The notes under the pieces were generated by a model. It had not been told where the DNA came from and ran no database searches. It worked only from the letters and a program-made list of their open reading frames with translations. DNA of 64,000 bases from Ascaris suum (lineage: Eukaryota > Nematoda > Chromadorea > Rhabditida > Ascarididae): contig CM024169.1 in NCBI GenBank assembly GCA_013433145.1, positions 6,145,001-6,209,000 of the forward strand, written 5' to 3'. Shown here piece after piece: positions 17,769 through 30,055 of the stretch. A program made the translations under genes and the position numbers. Positions within the stretch are counted from its first letter, which is position 1; each line of letters starts with the position of its first letter.

Positions 17769-20700
17769 ATGAATAGACGGCGCAACGTGCGTCGAATTCT
17801 TTCTGAAGAGCATCTAAGGAAACGTCCTAAACCGATTGTGGTCGACACCAGGAACCTCTCCAAGTGGTATATTTTCAACATTCACTGCCAGGTAAGCCAT
17901 TCTGTCATAAATGCCAATTTCAACTCCATAATATGCGCTTGGCTAATATTTCATTAAGATCAGTAGACGTGGTACTCTCCCGAAGGCGGGTTGTTAATTT
18001 AGCGCGGCGACATCGAATTGTCTTACAAAGAAATAAAGAAGCAATTTACTGCTGACCAAAAGCTAGCTTTAGTAGTAGGCTCATTATTAGAATTTTACAG
18101 AGCGCATGCAACAGTTGCGTTGCGTCAATGCAATTAAAAGAGATTATGGTTGCCAAAAAGAGATCTATCGAAAGTTTATGTGAGTAGTCGAGTCAATTAA
18201 AATTAGTTGTCTTATCCTTGTTGTTCCATTATCTACTACAACTTGCAAAGCTGATTAGCTCAGTGAGCGAGATGCAAAACATCCACCATGTCACCTTTCT
18301 TGACATTCTCTGCACCTAATCAATAAGCACTAGCTGCATTCCATCGCCGCACTAACTCCAACAAAAATGCAACGTAGTCGCAATGGAATAATTTCTTTTG
18401 ATTTTCTCGATTTCTAAGATGTGAATTGAGTTCTCTATTTTTTTTCAATTTCTTCATAAAATATAAGTTTGTAAAGAGACCATGAAGTGAAACATTAACA
18501 GCATTTATAGGATAGGCCCACCATTCACCATTCATCACTCCAATGCCCTCGTTTCTAATTTTAGTAGAGTAACTTTTAACTGGATCTTATTTAGCTGTAG
18601 AAAATCACATAGTAACTTTGCTTCTCGAACAGTGGAATAATGTGAGGAATTTTGCGCTGTGGCAAAAAAACTTAAATCAGACTCCGAGATGAAATAAAGT
18701 TTAATGAGGAATTTTCACAAAAAACCACTAATCGCAAAACAAAAGCCGAAAACAACTCTTGAAAAATTTCAAAATTTCTTCACTCTGTAGCATAATTTCG
18801 AGATGCACTTTTCTGAAGTCAGACACAACTATTCTTCAGGGGGAACATACTTAGTGCGCCGCGAACTGGAGACGATGAAACACTTTGTTCTTGTTTTCCC
18901 ATAACAAATAAATCAGCATAACATCAAACAGCATTCACATCGTATATTATATTTAGTAATCTATAATTCCTGCTAGTAAATAAGACAACAAAATTGCTCT
19001 CCATAAAGCTAAGAGGATGAAACATGTAATCAAATAACCTAGTCGTTTTATGTGTGCTATGCCGTAACTGCTTTATTCTTGAGCTTTTCGTAGGTACTTG
19101 CTCACGAATTTTTTTCTGAACTTTCTGTTTGCATTGAAATTCCTCTGGAAGAAAAACAAGCAACCTCATCACCTGAACATTTACGATTTTATTATAGACA
19201 TTGTGTTATATATCATTATCTGCAAATACATTCCTCTTCTGTTTTTATTTTGTGCGCTACGTCGATGAGCTTCGTGAACGTATGCCCGACACAATGGTTA
19301 TGTTTACGCTGTTTTTATTTACTGCTGCTCTCTTCCTCGGTGAATATAACAAAGAATCGTCACTTAAAATTATCAACTCCGTACTATGGTGCCAGGTGAA
19401 ATTTCTCTTTACTTCATTTATAGTGAAATGTTTCGTTGAATAACCTATTAGTAATATGTTGCATTTTTTGAAATGTTACACATTGCGAATACGAAGTCAT
19501 CTTCCGATACATTTATCGGCGGGTGCACGTACAATCTATTTTCAGCAAATTTGCTGCAATGCAGCTGTCGATAGCATTGCTAACTTCGTGTGTGCACGAT
19601 TCAGTGCATTGCTACCATCTATGAAATCCATTCTTTATGCACAATTCGAGGGTTTCCGCACTATCGCATTTAGTGCATTCTCATTGAGCGAGTACCATAC
19701 TAATTACCCTAAAATCTTTTTTCGGGCAATAATCTGGTGAAAACATATTTTTCTATGTGATCTTACATTCGCTGTTGTTGCAGCACATTGCGAATTTACA
19801 TTGCAAAAACTCATTGTATCATGAATTGCTTTCTACGCGTGCAATAAGTGCGATTTTGTTTCGAATTCAAAAAAGAAGGAAATGATGTAATTCCATCGGT
19901 TTATACAGCCGACAAGCTAACTCAGCTACCATCAACATTTATTTACATATTTCTGGAGAAATCTAAGAACATCCACATCTTGTGCAATTATGAAAACAAA
20001 GTCGATCGTAAGCAATTGATTTGCATTTACAGTGACTCTCAATGATGCCACAACCAGCGTGGCACATTGCTTAAATTGCACCGATTATCTGAAATCTTTT
20101 CTGAGCTATATGGAACATCTGTAATTAGTTGCCCTTTTATATTTACACTTTGCCCATTTACATATTAAATCATCGTCAACATGCTGGATAAGCAGCAAGT
20201 TACTAGGTTAGCAAACGAACCAAAAATCAGCTTAAATCGCAGCATCTTTCATATAAGGGAATAGCATGTAGTTCATCTACGCATTTCATTGAAATTCCCA
20301 TCATTTATATTCACTAAATGCGCAAGGTGTTTGCCACAGTAGATGGACTTTAAAATCACTTTGAGTAATTATATTCAGCTGAAGGTTTTCTCAGTTTTGT
20401 TGTTGTTTTCGAAGAGCTTATACTATCGACTACTCAGAAGATTCTTTCAGAAGAGGTGCTGGTTCGGGTATTTTTTAATTGTCACCGAATGTCTCGACTA
20501 TGCTGTAAACAAGCGTTTGAGGATCACTTATGAAGAAGGTAAATGTGCATATTAAATTTGCCAACACTACGACATTATGTGCTTTTTCCAATATTCCGAA
20601 CTTTTTTAAGGAAACATTACAGTGCTGCATAGTTTATCGAAGGAAGTCGGTGGTTACCTCAAACTTTGAGCGTTATCATTACCGCAGTTTATGTGTTACT

Positions 20701-21621
20701 TTACGTTACCGACAGCAGTGACATATTTTTGCTGACGATAGAAGGTCGCCTCTCCGATCTTTTCTAAACATGTTTCGCGCCTTATTTATCTAACATCCAT
20801 GGAATGTTTTCGTTGAACGCAAAAAGTCATTCATGGAAATTTCCTTCTCCGGGTGACTCAGCTCAGCATGCTTCGTCGACTGAGTTTCTGCTGACAGCGT
20901 CTGTCTTCTGATTTTTTACCTTTGTCGTGTTCGCGCCCATATCGTTTCAATCAAAATTGAGACTGTGAATGTTTCTGCAAGTGCTGAATACGAAATCATC
21001 GTTCATTTCCGCACACAGTAGACCAGTTTCCACGAAATTTAATGCAAACGATGAAAACATCGTGTGTAAGAAGGTGGTTTTCAAAATCGCATGTGATCTT
21101 TTGTGAGCAAAAATCAACTTTAATTAAGTGTAGAAATTCTTACTAAATATTTCGTTTGTGCTAGTGTGAATGCACAGCTTCAAGCATTGAAATTCAGAAA
21201 GTGGGACTATGCGATACTCTAATCACCTTCATATTTCACCTTTAGAATTCTTCACCTTTGAATAAGTATTCAGCACGCAAACTACATTTCTATGCACTAA
21301 GAATATATTTTTCGCACACTCCCCTAAAAAGCAATGTCGCACATGTTCAGGTTTATTTCAATTGTGAGACTGCTATCCATTCCACTTGTTGAGCAAAAAG
21401 TCACGAGGTGTGAATTGCTTCATCCGATAGGCCATGTATCGAACTTTCATTTCAATATTTCATACATTTCAGGCTCAGGGACATTATTCCGTTTTCTTGT
21501 GATAACGTCGCAACTCGCAGTGCGACACTTTTTCCTTCGTTATTTGATGTATTTACGTGCAATTCGAATTCGAACGCCAACCGAATCGGAAGATGAAGAT
21601 CCACGATTTTTTTACCCTTGA
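17769..21621 (+). CDS. Four-helix membrane protein, LAPTM4/DUF7027-like (gene B)
   Basis: Predicted exons: 17,769-17,891 (ATG, 41 codons, Arg/Lys-rich N-terminus ending SKWYIFNIHCQ, donor CAG|GTAAGC); 19,198-19,395 (acceptor TTTTATTATAG, 66 codons, donor CCAG|GTGAAA); 19,546-19,651 (acceptor CTATTTTCAG, 106 nt, poor donor G|GTTTCC); 21,473-21,621 (acceptor ACATTTCAG, 48 codons and TGA). Phases 0, 0 and 1 agree across all junctions. The 66-codon exon holds two hydrophobic segments, the second ending FTAALFLGEYNKE, and the last exon holds one followed by an acidic tail (TPTESEDEDP). The third exon is the weakest: its hydrophobic stretch contains charged residues. Exon lengths and phases parallel gene A at 34.6-46.6 kb. 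Proteins of this build usually sit in endolysosomal membranes; that is inference from family resemblance only. Confidence 0.45.
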
Positions 21622-24600
21622 AATCTCCTTAGCTCATTGGCATGTGAAGAACTGTACAGTGGCGAACGTGAATAAAAATTTCTCGCAGATTCCAGAAAAT
21701 TGTCGAATTTTACTGGAATTATTTCAGTTCCTTATTTCGACTGACGCTCACACTGGAACTGTGATTGTAACGATTCATGTGAGAAAATAACTTGGCAGGT
21801 GTTACTTCATCATAAAATTACAGCATGCTTTTGTGATAATTCAAGTAAGATTTGAATGTTTATAGAATAAATGGCTGTTCTTTAATCGTTGATATCAGTG
21901 ATTTTACATCATACTATCAGTGATTGTGATCAGCGATCATCTAGCCTCGGTTATGATTGAGTGATCTCGTTTCTGTCTCAATTTGCCTTCTCTTTTCTAA
22001 GAATTATACCGGTTCATTGTACTCATTTGGCTATGCATTGTCCAAATGAAAAGTATAACAAGTGGTTCCTTTATGGCAAAACGAAGTTTTTCATTGCAAA
22101 TTATCAATTGTATCAGAGAGGTGGTCATGTATGGCTAAACTGCACATTTTCCATTATCACTGCAGTGAATCACTTAACGCCATCCGGCATAATACTTTTA
22201 CATTTGTACATCGTACACATCATATTTAGATCGATGCTCATGTTGTTCTTCCATCCCGACACGCATAAAGGATATTTTTTTAGCTGCAAAGTTCATCACA
22301 TGCTGGTTTGAATTCGTTAGAAAGATATCCAAGCCTTTTGTCCTACCGATGATCGGATCCTTCGTGGATGCTACGCTTTTCTACTACAAGCTTATCAACG
22401 GTCCTTGAAGCGAGGCTGAAATGGCGAAGGTGAGGAGACACTGTTAAGGCTTCGACCATCGGACCGTCCCATAATTGCAAATCAGCTCAAAAAGATGCAA
22501 ACCTGATCGTGGATGTTTCTGAGCTAAGAAAGGAGGCAAATTCACTTTCCTGCACCTAATAAATAAAGGGACTTTGGAATTTTTTCCAGCATGGCGATTC
22601 GCACTCTTCCGCTGAGTGATTTGCACTTAAAATTTTTATTATCTGATGGCAGCATCGTTTCAGCTACCTTATAAATTTTTCACCTCACTTCCGCCGCTAC
22701 AATTAGTTCTTCTTATGGATCTTTTTGCTAATTTCGGTTTTTCGCTTTCATCACGCAGATTATACATCGAAATCACTCACTACTGCTTCTCATTGCAACA
22801 TTTACATTGCAAAGACAGGCACTAAATATTGCACTTACATGGTTGAGCGTTTTTTAAAACAATATTTGCAAAATTCTGGTAAGAGAAAAGACATTTTTCA
22901 ACTGCGAGAGACTATCGGAAAATTGAATAATACTCCTCCACCTCAACGTCAAAGATGAACAGCAATTGGCTGAAAAACAATCGATTTCACTTTGTACGGT
23001 GAATCACCTCACAACCACAACATTTCAAGTGGAGCTTATGCTCAGCGTAGATAAAAGTATTCAACGAATGTGTACAAAACTTTTTTCAACACGTGAAATC
23101 AATTTCCAGAATCAACTAATCGTGGATACGGATGCTTTATCAGGTGCAATACGGAGAATGCGAAAATGCCTTTCCCCTTCCCAATTATCTTCTGCTTGTA
23201 GAACCTTCTTATGTACAACTAGATTTCCCAAGGTGTCTTCCCTATTACTTCCTCATTTACAAGCATTGATTGATGATGTTCGCATCGACGCTATCAAACG
23301 ATAATCAATTCATTCATATGCTGTTTTTTCAAAAAGCACAGAGGTGCATTTTATTTCAATTTAAACTTTTTTTCTCAGCTCCTGCACCTCACAATTGAAC
23401 TGCTATTCCTCGAACGACGTCAAGTCTGAAAAAAGGAGAAACTTCTTCACAAGCATTCGATCTCGCCAATGCATAGACACAGCAGCGAATTTTTGCTTGC
23501 TTATATTTTCGATGTGTTTGGTGAAGCTTCTCATCAAAATTTCACTTGAACCAGAAACAACGAGCTCTAAATGTTTAGCACAACGATAGTACTGAACAAT
23601 TCAATAAGATATTTATAGCTGAAGCATTACCAGCGAATGAAAAAGGATAATGTATTGCACCATGAAAGCGAAAGAAAAGAAATTCGATTCGAAAACAAGT
23701 GATAAAACAAAATGTTGATGTTATAAGCGCTGAGAGGTAAATGAAAAGCGAGGTGTCACGTAAGGAAAAAAGAGCGATGACAACTTTCTCCACGAGGCAA
23801 TAGCACACAAAAATATTGATCCTGATGGAAATACTTTGATTACGTAACTAAGCAAACTGCTACTGTTTGGAGTACGCATTTTGTGTGAGATACTTTGGAA
23901 AATTGAACGCATTTCCACTTCATTACTCTCTCTCCGGGTTTTTGGATATGTAACTTGGAAATGTTGTATTTATGCCCATATATCATCATATATAAATGTA
24001 CACCAACCGAAGTGGAAAAGGATGCGAAGACAGCTGGCACAACACGTGCTTTACTCTCACTCACTGTCAACCGAGTGTAAAGTTTCACAATCTCCCACTT
24101 AAAAATGAAATATGCAGAATCCGTTCATGTTTTAAATGATCTGAGGGTTTGTAAAAGTCTTCTACAAAATGCTGGCTTTTTAGTGACTGAATTTACTTCT
24201 ACAAAGTGATGGCGCAAAATAAAAATACGACCAATGAAAAGCATGAACCACTTTTGGAGCGTTTAACTGCCTGTTCGATTTGACTACTCTGTCGAGAACA
24301 CAACAGTGGAGGCTACCATATCCTGAGCCCTTCTCTCACCAAATTCCGTAAATTCATGAGCACTGTATAGATAGCTTCTGTTTGAGAGGAACGATTTGCT
24401 AATGGAGAGGTTGTTTTTATTATGCGACAATTTATAGGCCAATAAACAATACGAAGGCACTTGCCCATTTTAGGCCTGCTTTATGTTTCCGGTTTAGGTT
24501 TTATTTCTACTTAGATCTGTTCACGAATTCCTCTTCACTGGCAAATCCTTCTTCATCCTCAGTTCACTTGCTCACCGCCTATTCGGCACGTGCAGCTTTT

Positions 24601-24882
24601 AGCAGTCCCGCGTCTTCGTGGTCTTTTAGAATTCCACGTCATTTAACTAAGCGGTTAATCGGCGAAGTGTATTGATATTTTCCTATTCCATGTATTCAAA
24701 AACGTCACTTTATCTAGTAAGACAAGATCGTTCCAAACGGGACTCGAGATGGATGCAGCCACTACGGAGCAATTCGAAGCGATCACGGAGCCGAAAAATG
24801 AATTTGCGAAGAGGTGATTTTCTGGCACCGCAATAAACTCATGTGTGCAGAAAAAAGGATAAATAGAAGGGGTCGACGCACT
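21622..24882. other. No confident gene apart from possible exons at 22.8-23.4 kb
   Basis: A TM-rich frame at 22,155-22,311 follows an ACTGCAG acceptor but has no partner exon. The remaining open frames are at chance length. Confidence 0.4.
22759..23412 (+). CDS. Possible short exons, unknown gene
   Basis: A segment at 22,759-22,879 lies between a good acceptor (TTTCATCACGCAG) and a good donor (TCTG|GTAAGA) and is open in a frame reading ...YMVERFLKQYLQNS. Downstream, AATTTCCAG near 23,111 opens a frame that continues to 23,304, and a strong acceptor CTTTTTTTCTCAG near 23,380 precedes LLHLTIELLFLERRQV and a stop. The first exon leaves in phase 1, which does not fit the phase-0 reading of the next segment, so these may not belong together. 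No family recognised. Confidence 0.2.
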
Positions 24883-24884
24883 TA

Positions 24885-25318
24885 GCCACAAGCGCACGCG
24901 CACGAGAGAGACGGAGAGAGACCGCGCGCGCCCTCGGAAAGCGGCGCGGTGGTGGTCACTCGGTAATAAAATGTCGCAGTAAATATGAAAATATACCGTA
25001 AGGAAACAAAATTCGAAAGATGAATTTCAACACATTTTGAAGAGCATTGAATGCTCTATCAGAATCATTAATAAGCTGAGACAAAAACAAGAATTTTTCT
25101 ATAAGATCAATTTCTTATGTGACGCGCAGTTGACAAAAATTGCAGGGTCACCGATATATCAGGGCCTATAAGTGTATAAAGGAACAAGATTTGGAAAGAG
25201 CGGCTAGGCACACCTTAAAGAGCATTAAAAACTCTATCAGAATCGTTAATAAGCTGAGACAAAAACAGGAACTTTTCTATAAGATCAATTTCTTATGTGA
25301 CGCGCAATTGACATAAAT
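24885..25318 (+). repeat. Left terminal inverted repeat
   Basis: It matches the reverse complement of 28,118-28,554 with scattered substitutions and small indels. The outer about 80 bp are GC-rich (GCGCACGCGCACGAGAGAGA). The inner part holds two direct copies of an approximately 100-bp module about 177 bp apart, starting near 25,040 and 25,217. Confidence 0.85.
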
Positions 25319-26849
25319 TTCAATGTCGCGTTATGCAACATTATCTTATGCGTTATTCTCGTGCATTCGTGACACTGTGTTCTTATTGGTGAACTAAATT
25401 CATGAATCGACCCTCGACGGTTTAACGAAATGACCCAATCGTTCTTAACTTCCATTAAACTCGCTGTGACTCTTCATGAATGGATTTTTCGTGCGATTGT
25501 TATATGCATCGGTTATGAATTCTTCACTTCGACAGCTCCAGGTTCTCATCACTTCATTTCTTTCCCGTATAGGCATGCCGATAACGGGTATTGTAAGTTC
25601 GTTTGATGGTAAAAAGCCAATCGACGCTTTCAGCGTCAGTTAATTGCACTGACATAGTTTGATTGCATGCAGCACTTGCTCTCCGACATAGACAAGTCAG
25701 GATTGTGAAGGAAAAAGCAGCTCGAAGACGACATGCTCCCATTTCGAAAAATTGCGAATTACATTGCAGGCAACCACAGGTGGTTACAAAGCAGGAAACC
25801 TTCAATGTAAGCAGTCACTTGAAGTGCCTAACTCTAGCTAAAGAAGCCAATTCGTAAGATGTGGAGGAGATCGTAAAGAAGATGGGGCTATCAAGAGCAC
25901 TCGTTTCGAGCCAATAATCTAGAATGGCTGAATAAGTTTAGAATAAGTACTTGGCTCACGTGCAAGTGACCTGTCCACCGACTCGTGTTCTTTCCAAGTC
26001 GATCAAGAAACCAGGAGAATGAGCGACGGTGCAGTCAGAGGTGATGGCAATTATTTTTGCACCCAACATCATGGTAAGCAGTTTCTCGCACCCGAAATCA
26101 TCCAAGAGAGAGCTTGTCATAAAAAAAGTTTGCGCATTCGACAATGCAACCTATTATTAAGTCGACTCAAGCGGATCGGAAGCTTGTTAACGGCATAAGC
26201 CGCGTGCAGTGCTCAACCTTCAGAAAGTTAGTGGGCAACGCATTTTTGCACAGTGCCGTTAGGATGTTAAGGGCTGCTCCAAGCATGCTTATTTCGCACA
26301 GGAAAGGCTCCTAGCAATGGAATGTGGCGTTAGCATTAGATAGCGAGCGATTCATTTCGGCCTTTCAGAGCACTCGCGTGTTGCATCAAGGGAACGGGAC
26401 ATCATCACCCAGATATCCGATCGATTCTCATCACCTTCACATATCGCACAAGACTGAGCTTTGGATAGTTATCGTTCTGAATGTTATCAAACAGTTCACT
26501 GCTTCAGAGGAATCCCTAAACAGTGCGCTAAAATGACAGCCGAGATCATAAATGAGTGTGAGTAGATTTAAGAGATGTTCATGAACACGGCCACGTATAA
26601 CAGTGTTGGCGAAGTGCTGTAATGGAAACTGGACACAGCGCTGAACACTGTGGATACTCTGCGTTGGGGAGCCGACATTGACTCAATGGCTGCAGCGCTA
26701 TGCTTCGACTTAGACATCCATATGTGCACTGCGACGGATGGAGTCTGGCAAGGCTACTTTACTTTGGATACTTTAATACAGCCGTAATTTCGTCGATTTC
26801 ATCGTTCCTCCCATCGATGCAGCTGGCAACTCTTCCATCTACAGCGATC

Positions 26850-27830
26850 CTGAGCCCTCCGCATCCAAGCCTCAGCGGGTCTTCCCCCTTTGTTGCGGCC
26901 TGCAGCGTGATCGTTTTACGTCTCTTGGTTACCGCTAGAAGATTTACTTAGTCCATCTATAGTCATTTAACCTGGCTACGTGACCTGCCCACCCTAGTTT
27001 TCGTTTGTACATTTCTTCAACGATATCCTTCAATGCGGATCCAGAGCGCAACTTTTCGTTTGTTGTGTGTTGCAGTTTGTTGATGCTTTCCATTCGCCTT
27101 TTTTATTGCTCGCTGGGTCGCTGCTAGTTTGTTTTCTTCAGCGAGTCTGATATTCCACATTTCGCTCCTCACAGAAGAACGGGGATGGCCGTCGAAGAGA
27201 AGAGTTCTCCCTTTACGGACATTTTTATCATTGCGTCGCAATAGACATCATTGAGTTTGGTGAATATTAGACAATGCGCTCTTTTTCATCTGCTTAATTC
27301 CTGACTCAAATCGCCGCTCAATTGCAAGTCTATCCTAAGTGCACAAACGGCTCCACAAGTTCGATATTTTCACTATCGAGCTTCATGGGAAACTAACGAC
27401 AGAACACATTTTTCATCCACTTCGTTTTGCATTTGCAAATGTTCAGCCCAGTTTTCTTGGCATGCTTGTTGAGCTCGTTCAGCGAATACTGCAAGTTTTT
27501 TGGGTCATCGGCAACGAGTAGAACTTCGTCCGCAAAGAGGAGCATTTGGAGTTATTTGCTGAATACATTGAAACCATCCGCAGTCTCCATGTCTCCATCT
27601 TTCTCAAGAGTCCTTCGAGAGTTGATAAGGATGTCGGGGAACTAATGTCCCCTTGTTTTGCGCCTGTTCCGGCTGACAGGGATACTTCGAAGAAACAGCT
27701 ACATCTGTCTCGATAGGCTGTATTCCTTGCATCCTTTTCCTCGCCATCTCGTCAAACATAAACAGCACATCTCTGATTTCTTCCACAACAAGCTATCAAT
27801 TGAAGTAGCAGCAAACTCGCGATGTTTCAA
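26850..27830 (-). pseudogene. RTE-type LINE reverse transcriptase, C-terminal relic
   Basis: Read on the minus strand, three hallmark blocks occur in the right order. Near 27,655 is GAKQGDISSPTSLSTLEG, matching the RT motif (K/R)QGDxxSP. Near 27,535 is FADEVLLVADDP with the downstream block KKTGLNICKCKTKWM, matching the catalytic FADD motif and the following GLxxNxxKTKxM block. Near 26,985 is GWAGHVARLNDYRWTK, the conserved C-terminal block of RTE-clade elements, followed by a PRDVKRSRCRP-like segment. The blocks lie in different frames with stops between them, and the second catalytic Asp of FADD is Glu, so the copy is dead. It lies entirely inside the inverted-repeat element. The endonuclease and RT N-terminus are missing or unrecognisable. 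Confidence 0.75.
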
Positions 27831-28117
27831 GACAGAGAGAGGATCACTTGTTAAGCGCTCGTAATTGAAGCAACACAAAACTTCCGCTACTTATATAACG
27901 TCTTTTCCCCATGATCCCTATCATATCTGACACTTCAGATGTTTGCTTCACATCTCTAGAAGAGACCCACGATCCTGTTGAGAAACGACATCTGTTGCCA
28001 CTTCGAGTCATTGATGGGGTTTCGGTGATTCGTCGAGCGATTGCCTTCTTAAATCGCTCGCATATGTCAGCAGTGTCAACATGCGTCAATCTCTGTAGCG
28101 CATGTACTTCGAGTCTG

Positions 28118-28554
28118 CAAATTATGTCAATTGCGCGTCACATAAGAAATTGATCTTATAGAAAAGTTCTTGTTTTTGTCTCAGCTTATTAACGATTCTG
28201 ATAGAGCATTCAATGCTCTTTAAGGTGTGCCTAGTCATTCTTTCCAAATCTTGTTCCTTTATGCACTTATAGGCCCTGATATATCGATGATTGTGCAATT
28301 TTTGTCAATTGCGCGTCATATAAGAAATTCATCTTATAGAAAAGTTCTTGTTTTTGTCTCAGCTTATTAATGATTCTGATAGAGCATTCAATGCTCTTCA
28401 AAATGTGTCGAAATTCATCTTTCGAATTTTGTTTCCTTACGGTATATTTTCATATTTACTGCGACATTTTTATTGCCTAGTGACCACTACCGCGCCGCTT
28501 TCCGATGACGCGCGCGGTCTCTCTCCGTCTCTCCTGTGCGCGTGCGCTTGTGGC
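28118..28554 (-). repeat. Right terminal inverted repeat
   Basis: Inverted partner of the left repeat. It also carries the approximately 100-bp module twice (28,125-28,220 and 28,294-28,397), each with the palindrome GAGCATTCAATGCTC. The end is CTTGTGGC followed by TA. The sequence across the boundary forms its own perfect 9-bp palindrome with the flank (TGTGGCTAA-TG-TTAGCCACA). Confidence 0.85.
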
Positions 28555-28556
28555 TA

Positions 28557-29749
28557 ATGTTAGCCACACCAAATAGAATTCATACAAAATACAGCCATTT
28601 GAGAAGCAAAAAGCTCATTCAGTGGAGGCGCCAACTTCCACCTTAAGGGCTCTTTTATACTGGTCTAAGGAGGGCTTCAATAGCGGTTAAATGAGGCGCA
28701 AGTGACCGGAGCATGAAGAAAATTTATCCTTCAACAACGAAGTGCCAGTTAAATATCGTCTGTTTCTCGTTATTGAGTACTGATCAGTTCTCGTGGTTAA
28801 GTTTTAATTGATTACACGAACGCAGTACGCACTGATAATTGAGGTGAACACTTGGTTGATAATTCAAAGCACTTCTTGCAAAATGCCTATTCGCAAAGAA
28901 GAGAAAATCTGCGGTATAAATATAGGAAGACTACTGAAAAAGCTGCCATTTATATTGCAAATCATATAAGGTTGCAACTATGTGAGATTAAAGGTACACA
29001 AACGTTATTCGGTAGAGTAAGTCGAAAGTGGAATGCAGTCCAAAGATGTGAGGGGATTCAAGAAAACAGACAGCTTTCTAGTTTAAACGACTCATTATTG
29101 TATCTGATTCAAAACTTTTAAAGCTCTCAAATTCAAAGCTGTTGATTTAGTGTTACATACTAATCGCGAATCATCCACTGTCACCCGTTGGCTCAGAAGA
29201 ACTGCTTTCCATGGGAACGTCAGAGCAGCCATGCAAATTCTTGGGGCAGGATCGAAGAGAATCGACCATATTTGGACACTGCATTTCCAACACTTAAAGT
29301 GCTTCTTACAATCTGGGTTATGCGGTTTGGAAAAGCGAGGCGACTGAACTGTTTTTGAACTTTCCAGAGAAGTCGGAAATCACACGAGGGAGTGGATGGC
29401 TAAACATAAAGGAAGGGGTCGAAGATGAAACGAAATACACGAAAGAACCTCCATTATAATGCTAAGGGCACTTATGCTCTAACGCACAGAGTATAATTGG
29501 TAATCTTTAATGCTTTGAGTGAAGATGCTAGTTAAGATTGAGACAAAATCGAGAACCCAAATTTTTAACGCCATCATCTGAGGCCAGTGTAGGCATACAG
29601 CCTAGCCGGAAAGGCGTTCATGTAAGGTTGGTGTGCGAAGCATGACGTCTAACTGCAATTTTTTTTTGTGATCGTTCGGTGAGAACATCAGCGCACTTTT
29701 GCAATATTTAGGGACCCACAGTGGGGTCACACAACAGGGGAGAATTCTT
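28557..29749. other. No supported gene between repeats
   Basis: A 90-codon plus-strand frame at 28,852-29,121 is open but unrecognised. The stretch lies between two LINE-bearing segments and may be further repeat debris. Confidence 0.35.
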
Positions 29750-29769
29750 TTAGTTATATGCAAATTACC

Positions 29770-30055
29770 TAGCCAAGAATGAATGCTGTTTCAGGAACGC
29801 CGTTCATGTAGTTTACAAAAAGTGAAACCCGACGATGCCTCCCTGCGGCACCCGCTAAGCATTTCATGTCTCCGGTAAAGGAAAGCGCTCCCCTCCCCCC
29901 ACCTCCACTCCCCAGCGTCGAGTTGTCTTTTGGAAAAGAAAGGTGTGATTCGTTCAAGTAATAGCCTAATAAGCTAGAGACCTTCAATCTGTGGAGAGTC
30001 GTTGTGCGCATTACAACACCGAAGGCGTGTAATGCCTTCGTAGTCAATCTAGATC
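29770..30055 (-). pseudogene. LINE reverse transcriptase fragment (Jockey/CR1-like)
   Basis: On the minus strand RVPQGGIVGFHF (29,854-29,819) matches the (G)VPQGSxLGPLLF motif of Jockey/CR1/L1-type reverse transcriptases. After a one-base frame change it continues VNYMNGVPETA, the usual YxNDLP block. Upstream (about 29,950) SSLLGYYLNESHLSFPKDN resembles the WFxSYLxxR segment that precedes this motif. A G/C-rich insertion lies between them. Stops and the frame change show it is decayed. Only the central palm region is present, and no ends or target duplications were found. The motif differs from the KQGD type at 27.6 kb, so this is a different LINE family. Confidence 0.55.

Larger units (their letters stand above)
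24885..28554. mobile_element. Composite element with long terminal inverted repeats
   Basis: A 3.67-kb unit is bounded by inverted copies of about 435 bp (24,885-25,318 and 28,118-28,554). The outermost bases are GCCACAAGCGCACG... on the left and the reverse complement on the right, each flanked by TA, consistent with a TA target-site duplication as in Tc1/mariner-type DNA transposons. The interior (25.3-28.1 kb) contains a decayed RTE-type reverse transcriptase on the minus strand and, at 25.6-26.2 kb, plus-strand frames broken by stops that include a helix-turn-helix-like stretch (VEEIVKKMGLSRALVSS). Either a LINE inserted into a non-autonomous or decayed DNA transposon, or the inverted repeats captured the LINE. 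No intact transposase is seen. Confidence 0.8.

Noticed and set aside
20343..20555. Plus-strand frame with CWFGYFLIVTE considered as the last helix of gene B
   Set aside because: The 21,473-21,621 exon has a better acceptor, the right entry phase and a clean stop; this frame is not hydrophobic before CW.
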